64,000 nucleotides of DNA from Populus alba (lineage: Eukaryota; Streptophyta; Magnoliopsida; Malpighiales; Salicaceae), in contig NC_133300.1 in NCBI RefSeq assembly GCF_005239225.2, positions 2,013,875 to 2,077,874 of the forward strand. Reading direction: 5' to 3'. The notes under the pieces are model-generated. The model saw nothing but the letters and a program-made list of their open reading frames with translations. It was not told the DNA's origin and did not search any database. Below, piece after piece: positions 55,761-64,000 of this stretch (position 1 is the first letter of the stretch; each line of letters begins with the position of its first letter). The translations under genes were made by a program, and so were the position numbers.

Positions 55761-57190
55761 TCCCCGGTCCAAGCAACAGATCCAAAGCTATTACAGAGAT
55801 CTTGTCCAATTCTTTTGCCTTCCTTCTTTTACTTTTCTAGCTATTTTTTCCTACTTTCTACAAGCTTCAGATTCTTATATTGTATAGAGAATTTGATTCT
55901 AGTTTTTTAACGGTTCATAAGCCTCGATCCATTTTGTGAATTTTCAAGGTGATGTTGTGAGAATTTCAAAAAACTATTTGCATGCACATAGTTACAGAAA
56001 ATTTTCAAGGTGATCATTAAATAATGTTTTTATCTCTTTCTAAAAACATTTAACCATTTAATTTATAATTACACAAAACATGTTTAAAAACCAACTTTCA
56101 CACCCTAAAATGAACACTTGTAATCATTGCTTCTATAATAATTCATCCCTATTTCTCAATTTCATACGTACTAATGCTGCCTAAGATTAATATTAGAGAT
56201 GCTATGTGTTTGTTAATGTAGTACGTATGCTTTTGCAAAATCACGTTTGGGTTGGAGAAGTGCTTTTGCAAAATTACGTTTGGGTTGGAGGAATGCTTTT
56301 GTTAATAAGTAAAAACCATCAAAATATATCAATTTAATTAAAAAAAAAGACATTAATTCAAAGTTTTTCTATACAAAACATACTTTGAAAATCACTTACA
56401 AATACAATGTACGAAAGCATGCATATTGTCGAAAGGCGTCCTAATAAATTACATAAACAAATAATAATAAATCGATAGGTGATAATGTTTATAAATGTCA
56501 TAATGGTAATATCACATTAATTGAAAGATCTACTCAACCATGATTTTAAAAGTTTCCTTGATGAAAAAGCCATGTCACTTAGCCAAGAAAATAGCCAGTA
56601 TGGTATCTCCGGTGTTGCAGGGCAATTTTTTAAAACTTATTTATATTTAATTTTGTTGTAATTAAGCTAAATATTTGTAGGAATTCTAATAATTTAAATT
56701 GTGGAGAATAAACTCATTTCTTTATTCAAAACTCCATTTTTTTTATTTTGACAAAAATATATTTTATATTAACAACATGGTTTGTTTTTTTAAAAACAAA
56801 AAACCTTAAGGTGATTTAAAAAGATATTTATATAAGAATCCAATTATTTAAATTCATAACCAAACATCCGTTTTCTTATCCATAAAATACAAAATAAATA
56901 TTGTTTCAAAATAATTATAAGTGAATTTCTAATTTTTTTTTTTAAATATACATAGATCTGGCATAATTGTCAAGTTTAGATGTTTTGGTTAAAAACTAAA
57001 ATTAAAAAATATTAAAAAATAATAATGTAAAAAAAAAATTATATTTATATTTATATTTTAAAATTTTAAGGATTAATTAATTAGTTTTATTTAATCCAAA
57101 AAGAAAAGTTTTATTGTCAATCGAATAAATTATAATTAATGCTTTTAAGCTAACTTTTTTTCTTTCCTTTTCCATTCGTTGAACATCTTA
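55761..57190. other. 3' flank of copy G
   Basis: The first 100 bp match the DNA before fragment E (35,830-35,930). A 33-bp direct repeat, each copy holding GCTTTTGCAAAATNACGTTT, lies at about 56,228-56,300. From 56,807 the sequence matches 46,463 onward. No gene is recognised. Confidence 0.6.
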
Positions 57191-57252
57191 TTATGTTCTT
57201 CTCTACAATTCTCTGCTTCTGCTTCCTTCCAATTCTCTGGGAAGATCCCATC

Positions 57253-57480
57253 ATGGCTGTGGAGTTCATTGGAGGATCAATTCTCTCCGCTGTCATTGAG
57301 GTTCTGAGCGAGAAGCTGACCACTCCTGAGATTCTGGGCTTCTTCAAAAGCCACAAGCTCAATGATGCTCTTCTCGGAAAGTTGAAAGAAACACTGAATA
57401 CTCTCAACGGACTTCTCAGTGATGGTCTTCTGGGAAAGTTGAAAGAAACACGTATAACATTTAACAGTGAAGTGTGTTAA
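57253..57480 (+). pseudogene. relic CNL first exon (relic 5) with internal duplication
   Basis: The frame reads MAVEFIGGSILSAVIEVLSE, then LTTPEILGFFKSHKL and LLGKLKETLNTLNGLL, clearly the start of a CNL coiled-coil exon from another subfamily. It then repeats LLGKLKET and ends NSEVC at TAA 57,478-57,480; the rest of the exon and all NB-ARC are missing. An ATG at 57,193 is in frame but the family start is at 57,253. Confidence 0.8.
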
Positions 57481-58026
57481 CTCAAATTAATTTAAAATAA
57501 TATTTTATTTATTTTAAAAACAATTAAAATAACATGGTTTTGATTTCATATAATTTAATTTAAAATGAAGAATCATTGAGTTGATTTGTTAGGTCTAATT
57601 AAATTTAATAACATTGTTTGGAACAACACTTCTTTGACGAATTAAAGTAAGGCTCTTGACCTAAAACCTTAATCATGGATTATCAATTTGGCTTCAATAG
57701 TTAAGAAGCATATTTAGACTTATTTGTTTCTGTATTTTAAAAGTATTTTTGAAAAAAATTGATTTTTTTTTTATTAAATTCAAATTAATATATTTTTAGT
57801 GTTTTCTATTCATTTTGATGTGCTGATGTCAAAAATATTTTCATAAATAGACCAGAAAACTAAACGTTAGCTTCTTCTTCTCCTCTAAACTACCGGCTAG
57901 TGCTAAAACAACCATAATAGAAAAAACAAATTGAGAACTTACTCATTAAAACCTTTGAACTAAGATTTAAGACAAAATAAGTGAGGGAATGAGTATTGAA
58001 CACATAGTACAATCCTATAAATTTGT

Positions 58027-58720
58027 TTTCAATTTGCATTTGATGAAAAATATACAAGGAATCATAAATGAATCAACTCAAGCATTGTGAAGAAAATATC
58101 AAGATATCATAAATGTGTTGACTTTGGTTAAAGTTTTGGAACAACAAATTCAAATTCAAATTCAAATAATAAAGGATGAAAATATTTAGATGATGATAAT
58201 TTATTAATTTATTTGTGAAAGAAAAAACATTAATATGAATATGTATATTCTTATTAGTTGATGAAACAATTTGAAAGCATCAAAGTACTTTTTTGTAAAA
58301 AAAAAAAACTAATAAATGGTACACCCGAGGCAAAACTGCAGCCAATATAGCTTGTTGGCCAAGGAAAAGAGTCTTTCCCTTTGTAGTGTTGGAGTGGCAA
58401 ATAATGGCTTATGATAAGCAAAAGTTGATTCATCTTGCTTAATTCTATCCATCTATTTTCTTCATAGTTGAGCTTGCAGCACTTGTAATCAACTTGAAAC
58501 TTATATTCTTGACATGAGATCCTGTGAAGAATTTCCAAAGCTAAAAGGAATCAATGATGTTGCTCAAAAATTGGTGGAGACAAACCATTTTTATTAATAA
58601 AAAAAATATTTTCAAGGATTAAATTGGTTAAAAGTTGGTTATGCAATCAAATCAAAAATGATTGATTAAATGATTGTTTGATTATGATTAGTTATATAAA
58701 AAAATATATATTTAAAAGTG
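58027..58720 (+). pseudogene. hAT transposase relic 1
   Basis: Separate pieces of a hAT transposase of the plant TTF-zinc-finger kind (DUF4371 family) can be read on the plus strand: FNLHLMKNIQGIINESTQAL then a stop and KYQDIINVLTLVKVLEQQIQ (58,027-58,153); ILDMRSCEEFPKLKGINDVA and QKLVET (58,505-58,590); and LKLVKSWLCNQIKND (about 58,617-58,665). Stops and deletions break it, and the catalytic region between is mostly lost. Its 3' flank, to 58,920, matches that of relic 2 at 62,840-63,000. The minus-strand frame 58,254-58,538 is a shadow. Confidence 0.75.
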
Positions 58721-58920
58721 TTAATAATGAGAAAATCCTATAACGTTTTTTAATATGTAAAATCTTGCAAAGAACAATTATAAATTATAAATTATAAAAA
58801 ATAGAATTTCATGAATCATCTTTTTATAATACATAAATAAATTTTTAAGCTTTATATTAGAAACTTATAATTTTTAGATTTTTTAAATCTTAATTAATTT
58901 AGTTATATATTTATATTATT

Positions 58921-61034
58921 TTATACTTTAAAACTCGGGTCCATCCTTCATCTTAATGGCACATATGAAAACTTATTATTCTTATCTTATTTATGCCCGT
59001 TTGAAGACAGTTAATCCAAACTTAATCCACTTGATCATGATGCCTTAATCATGCCGATATAAAAGACTAATACATTGAGCACCAAGTGTGGATATAATCG
59101 GTGGCGGAGATAGGAGGCTGGCAAGGACTCGGCCTTATAAGGAAATAATTTTTTTAATATTTTTTTTAACAATATTTATAGTTTCAACTCAAATAATAAA
59201 ATAACTGAAATCTTGGCGTTTTAAGTTTTTGTTTTTTTTTTTTAGTATTTTGTTTTAAATTTTATTTTGTGACCCAGCCCTAAATATAATATAAATAATT
59301 TAATATTGTTAGGAAGTTTTAAACCGGCTTCCATGAATTTAATATTGTACATGTCGGATCCTTCTTGCCCGTGACGGTGACGGCAAATCCTGCTTATCAT
59401 TTCAGTGTGGCCCGAGGTGAAAACATTTAGCCCTTTTTTTTTTAATTACTGAAAACTTAACATGTCATGTGCTAAATTCTTGAAGAACCCAGTAAATGCC
59501 AAAATTAAAGATTCATTTTGAAAATTAATTTGAAATAAAAATGAAAAATAATAATTTTTTTTCAAAAGTACTTTTACATCACAAAAATAAAAAATTACCT
59601 TATGTAAGGGACATGCACGGTCAAGAAACCAAAGAAGAGAACGCTAGCTCTCTGGAGCGTTTGGCACGGAAAAATGAAAGGGCACGGTCGTATTCACCTG
59701 TTAATTTCACCGAGGTTGTATATATTCTTTGGGTTTCCACGTTGGTAATACATGAATTTGTTTTTATATTGAAAATTGTGTTTTATGATTTTTAAAAAAA
59801 ATATTTGCATGAAATTAATATTGTTTTTATTATTATTAAATTATTTTAATGTGATAATATAAAAAATTATTTTTAAAAAATAAAAAATAACCATTATCAC
59901 GGTTTGAAAAAGTTAACAATTAAGATTTCCACGAAAGGAACTATTTTGTGTGGAAAAGAAAAATCAAAGGACGGTAGGTATGCATCAATGTCAAGTGCTC
60001 ACGATGATTAATTCGAATGTGTAAGCAATATGATTGCTATCACCATTTGCTTTGCTGTGAAGTGCTATTTAAAAATATCATACTAATTATTTTTTAAAAA
60101 ATATATTTTTTTTATTTTTTAAAAAATATTTTTATTATTAATAAAACATAATTTTAACTACGATCCGTAACAATACTGGAGTAAATGCTTAGATTGGAAA
60201 ATAAAAGCAATAATGGAGAATGATAAATAGCTATAGATAAATTATTTTTTTTCTTCAAATTAGAATTGTTATTTTATAAATCGTTGCTAAAATTATAAAA
60301 TTATTTTATAATTTATTATCATTTTCTATACATTATTGTTGCTTTTTTGTTTCACATATAATAAAATCCTCACTATGAAATTCTGAAAGAGACAACAGCA
60401 GCTAAAAGCAACAACATTTTAGCTAGATAAATAAAGTTTAACGACTTGATATGTTCTTATATTATAAAATATTTCTTTGATCTATTTCTATATATCTAAT
60501 TAAGTTAATTTTATTCTTTAATATATATTAAATTTAATAATTTATCATTCTTCTCATATGAACTCACTCAAATTTATCATGTGTCTGTTACATGCAAAAC
60601 TAGAAGATTATATTTAAAAATTTAACATATATTTTTAAATAAAATTAACTTAAATAAAGATATATTACGTCACTAAAAAAAGGTGTTTATCAATTTGATT
60701 GGTTGTCCACTAGGTTTTGTTATCTTCATTGATATTATCATCAGTATCTGAATGGCATAGCATAGATTAAAAACTTATTATTAATATTTTATGGATGTCC
60801 CCAAGAAGATAATTAATTCATAATAATTTTTACAGTTTTAACTGTTTATATATTTTTAAATTTATTGTATTAAACACAGAAATTATCTTTTTTTATTATT
60901 CGATTATCAAATTTATTTATACATACCGCTTCCACGCGTTTTCTTGTCTCTTCCTTTCCTTTAAAGTCCACGTGTTCCCATCATGGCTTATTAGATTTCT
61001 ACTGCTATCATTCTCTCTCTCTCACCCTTTCGCA
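58921..61034. other. spacer with decayed unit-flank sequence
   Basis: Around 59,345-59,385 (TACATGTCGGATCCTTCTTG) and 59,038-59,075 there are decayed copies of the unit boundary at 13,139. 60,170-60,440 resembles 13,215-13,540. 60,830-61,034 resembles the TATA and leader region of the CNL copies (TTTCCTTTAAAGTCCACGTG) but no exon follows. The 84-codon frame at 59,541 has no recognisable features. Confidence 0.5.
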
Positions 61035-61278
61035 AGAATCGACAACTTCATGACTCAGAAATCTTGACCTCATCTCCTAACAATTCATAGACTGGTGGGG
61101 TTCTGCACTGCACCATTCTTTTCAAGAGCTGGTGGGATGTCACAGAGAAGATGTAAAGATTTGTACTAAATGATGCATCATTAATACAGTAGAGAAGAAA
61201 GATTACGTCCGACGAGAATATCATTACAAAATGATCCCCGGCAAACAGTCAGGGATGCCAGCACGGCCGGCTTGGCAT
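61035..61278. other. unmatched insert of about 240 bp
   Basis: This stretch is of more balanced composition than its surroundings and has no counterpart in the other units. It separates leader-like sequence on the left from a copy of 13,615-13,690 on the right. I see no domain on either strand. It may be a captured piece of another gene, such as a 3' untranslated region. Confidence 0.35.
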
Positions 61279-61455
61279 TATGTATGTTTGTTCTCTTTAT
61301 GCAATTCATTGGATTCTGCTTTCCACGGCCTTCTCTCTCACACCTTCCGCGAAGATCTACCATGGCTTCTGCTTTCTTCTCTCTTTTTTTATTTTTTTTT
61401 ATTTTTTTTTATCTCCCATCCTTTTGATACTGTCGTCCTTCCGCGAAAATCCACC

Positions 61456-61578
61456 GAGGCTCTGGAGTTGAGTAGAGGACAATTATCTGTGATGTCATTG
61501 AGGTTTTGGTTGACAGGCTGTCCTCTCCTGAGGTTCTAGGCTTTTTCAAAAGACAAGCTCAATCAATGGAAAAGTTGA
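61456..61578 (+). pseudogene. relic CNL first exon (relic 6)
   Basis: This aligns to relics 1 and 4, with GAG at the start codon position and better preservation in the middle: VIEVLVDRLSSPEVLGFFK, then a 4-base loss. It presumably marks the left end of another CNL unit, but the expected gene position, about 2 kb downstream, is beyond the LTR that begins at 63,461. Confidence 0.75.
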
Positions 61579-62104
61579 AGTTAAACATTAAATTATTCTT
61601 CTTTTTTATTTTTTTTTCACGAGTATTTAACCGTTCAATTTGTAAAAACATCAGTCTTTTTTATAAGCCAGCAATTACACTTTTTAAATTTGCTATTATA
61701 ATAATTATTTATTTATGTGATAATTTCACCAATGTTTTTTTAGCCTTGTACCAAATACCTTCTAAGAGTAATACCAAAATGAAAATTTTTTAAATATTTT
61801 TGAACCTCATAGTTTCATATCTTTATATTTTAACCGTTAACTTCATTTCTCACCCGTTTAACTCTTTGACTATTGAGTTTTGGTCCTTGCAATTCTCATA
61901 AAAGTTCATTTTAGTTCCTAAAGTTTTTATTTTTATTTTTTATCCTTATAATTTCAGGTATTTATATTTAATTTTAAAATTTTATTTTCCTCACATTTCA
62001 ATTCCTTATGTTACAATTATAAAGAGAAAGTCGCTAGAAAAAGAAAGAGGAAAGAGAAGTATTTTGGTGAGTTGTATTTCAAGAATAAAAAATGTTGATT
62101 TTGG
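61579..62104. other. CNL unit upstream flank, copy a
   Basis: Matches 13,905-14,010 plus 15,960-16,300, and 50,110-50,620. It is repeated in part at 63,012-63,460, on the other side of the GACCCAA repeats and the hAT relic, so the intervening 0.9 kb was inserted or the flank was duplicated. Confidence 0.6.
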
Positions 62105-62580
62105 AGAGTTGTATTTTGAATGAAACAGACCCAACCAAAGCCCTGAGTTACTCGGGTCCTAGGTTGACCCGTCAAGCGGGGTTGAGTCTGATAACTATGA
62201 TAACAACCATGTTAGACCTAAAATATCGGGTATATCCTTGGATCTGATGACCATGTCAGACCCAATAGCCTTGTATATGGTGATCGAGCCTCACCCAAGA
62301 CCTTTAGGTTTGACGAGCAAGCCAGACCCAAGTCTTTTGGGTCTAGCGGTCATGCCACACCCAAGACAGTTGAGTCTGCCAGCCATGCCAAACTCATATC
62401 TCTTTGGTTTGGTAGGTCAAGCTAGACCCAATACATTTGGGTCTTACGGCCGAGTCGGACCTTAAAGACTTGGGTGTGGCGGCCATGTTTGGGTCTTACA
62501 TGGCTGCCAGACTTAGGGTTTGGTGATTGGGTCTAGTAATTATGCCAGACCTCAGCGTCTTGGGCCCGGCTGCCATGACC
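62105..62580. repeat. palindromic GACCCAA/TTGGGTC minisatellite
   Basis: Degenerate units of about 40 bp contain AGACCCAA...TTGGGTCT inverted pairs, for example 8-bp perfect arms in AGACCCAATACATTTGGGTC plus T near 62,424, and spacers such as GCCATGCC. Related units lie near 14,175-14,250. The 75-codon frame at 62,238 comes from this repeat. Confidence 0.75.
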
Positions 62581-62680
62581 AAACTGGAAAAAAAAAATTG
62601 CATAGTAACAAATACACAGTGAAAATCCAACGTGTTTTAGTATATAGGTAATAAATTTAATAATTAACATATATTGCATG

Positions 62681-62842
62681 ATAAAATTAGCATTAATTTT
62701 ACCAGTGGCTACTGTATCAGTAGAGAGAATATTTTCAGTGTTGAAATTGGTTAAAAGTCGATTACACAATCGAATTGGGGATGATTTGTTGAATGATTGT
62801 TTGGTTACTTATATCGAAAAAGATATATTTGAAAGTGTTTGA
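62681..62842 (+). pseudogene. hAT transposase C-terminal relic 2
   Basis: An open stretch reads IKLALILPVATVSVERIFSV, then LKLVKSRLHNRIGDDLLNDC, and ends IEKDIFESV before TGA at 62,840-62,842. This is the hAT dimerisation domain at the very C-terminus of the transposase. Upstream coding sequence is missing. It is better preserved than relic 1. Confidence 0.85.
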
Positions 62843-63011
62843 TAATGAGAAGATCCTACAATGTGTTCAACATATGAAGTCCTGCAATGAGCGATTGTGA
62901 ATTATATATAAAAAAAGAAATTTATGAAATATATTTTTATAATATATGTAAATTTTTTAACTTTATATTAAAAAATTATAATTTTTGGATTTTTTAGATC
63001 TTAATTAATTA

Positions 63012-63460
63012 ATGGTAAAGTTGAAGTTGATTATTAAATTATTCTCTCTTTTTTTCACAAGTATTTAATTGTTTAATTTGTAAATACATTAGTCATTTTT
63101 AAAAAACCAACATTTACACTTTTTAAATTTGCTCTTATAATAATAATTATTATTTATGTGAATATTTCAACCATATTTTTAAGCCTTATACCAAATACCT
63201 TCTAAGAGTAATACCAAATGAAGTTTTTTTTTGAAAAAAAATAATTTTTAACCTAGTAGTTTTATGTGTTTACATTTTAACCGTAAACTTCATTTTTCCA
63301 CTCGTTTCACTATCTGAATATTGAGTTTTGGTTCTTGAAATTCTCATAAAAGTTCATTTGGGTTTCTAAAGTTTTTTTCTTTTATCCTCGTAGTTTTAGC
63401 TATTTATATTTAATTCTAAAACTTCATTCTCCTCACATTTTAATTCCTTGATGTTACGAG
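63012..63460. other. CNL unit upstream flank, copy b
   Basis: A second, partial copy of the flank seen at 61,565-62,030 (for example ACCAAATACCTTCTAAGAGT). It breaks at ATGTTACGAG, where the LTR at 63,461 begins. Confidence 0.65.
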
Positions 63461-64000
63461 TGTTGTAACCCATTTTTGGGCTAAATAAATAAATAGCCGA
63501 AGAAGGTTAGAAAAATAACAAGAGGCATAAGCGCTCAGAAAATGGTCGAAAGATTGGTCAAGGAGGTTAAAAAATACAGAGATTGGATTTTTGGCAGTAT
63601 TTTCTTGAAGGATGAGAGCCCTGTTGAGAAGGAAAATGTAAATGTTTGAGGAGAAAAGCCCAAATTTAGATGTTTATGGACTTAATTGGATTTTATTTGA
63701 ATTTTATAGAGGATTGGAGTGCAAGAAAAATTGATTTTTAAGTCAATTTGGGCTTTAATTAGAAGAAATTTAAGTTCTGGGGCCAAAATATATTTTTTAG
63801 GAATTTATTGGGTCAAATCAGGGGCTTAATTGCATAAATATTGAAGTTTAATGGACAATTAGGGGTTTAATTGTGAAAATCCGAAACCAGGGACCAATTT
63901 GGAAAAAGCGGGTAAATATGGGGGGCTGTCTTGATTTGATCCAGGGGCGTAATTGAAGAAATTGGGAGTTTATTGATCAATTGAGGGCTTAATTGCATAA
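63461..64000 (+). mobile_element. LTR start, incomplete at window end
   Basis: TGTTGTAACCCATTTTTGGG starts at 63,461, related to the LTR starts at 2852 and 24,695. The left junction is exact, because the host sequence (ATTCCTTGATGTTACGAG) continues in paralogs near 16,215, 50,520 and 62,005. The inside has repeated AATTGAGGGCTTAATTGCAT-type phrases. The rest lies outside the window. Confidence 0.7.

Noticed and set aside
58254..58538. 94-codon minus-strand open frame
   Set aside because: The plus strand of the same DNA reads hAT transposase motifs, so this frame is a shadow.
62238..62465. 75-codon frame with repeated P/H/L pattern
   Set aside because: It is a translation of the palindromic GACCCAA minisatellite.

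Overview
This window is AT-rich plant nuclear DNA from a dicot, most likely a tree of the Populus/Salicaceae type. That taxon is my inference from the style of its CC-NB-ARC-LRR (CNL) family and its dense LTR-retrotransposon, MITE and SINE remnants; no single marker proves it. There are no bacterial features. I found no intact tRNA or rRNA gene and no CRISPR array.

Layout. Positions 1-12,800 are nested retroelement wreckage: the 3' end of a large LTR element with three tandem-repeat arrays, a polypurine tract and a 3' LTR (1-3985), a foldback element (about 4251-4517), a reverse-oriented LTR (about 6557-8395), the end of a Ty3/gypsy integrase followed by its LTR (8404 to about 11,420), and a captured exon of a UBC27-like ubiquitin-conjugating enzyme (12,608-12,697). 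From 13,100 to 63,460 lies a tandemly duplicated cluster of RPP13-like CNL resistance genes. I count four gene-sized copies (A 17,751-22,846; C 27,442-29,957; F 38,515-43,702; G 51,867-55,760), three fragments (B, D, E) and several relics of the first (coiled-coil) exon. The repeating unit seems to be: relic CC exon, about 2 kb of conserved upstream DNA with a W-box, a two-exon CNL gene, and a conserved 3' flank.

State of the genes. Every copy with an LRR domain is broken. A has a nonsense codon in exon 1, a 30-base deletion after the P-loop and a late frameshift. F has a one-base insertion inside the P-loop codons and a TGG-to-TGA change. G has two frameshifts. C is the only copy whose CC and NB-ARC reading frame is open from ATG to stop, but a truncated Copia element on the minus strand (about 29,932-32,719) cut off its LRR, leaving a predicted 561-residue CC-NB protein. 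C and F share a nearly identical segment of about 3.55 kb, and F then switches to an A-like LRR, so F is a recombinant.

The rest of the window is unit-flank DNA with hAT transposase relics, a tRNA-derived SINE, a solo-LTR candidate inside the intron of G, a 233-bp hAT-type MITE with a perfect 8-bp target duplication, and an LTR that starts at 63,461 and runs off the window. The least expected signal is at 10,746-11,138: tandem units that each carry two hairpins, whose stem sequences change from unit to unit while staying self-complementary.
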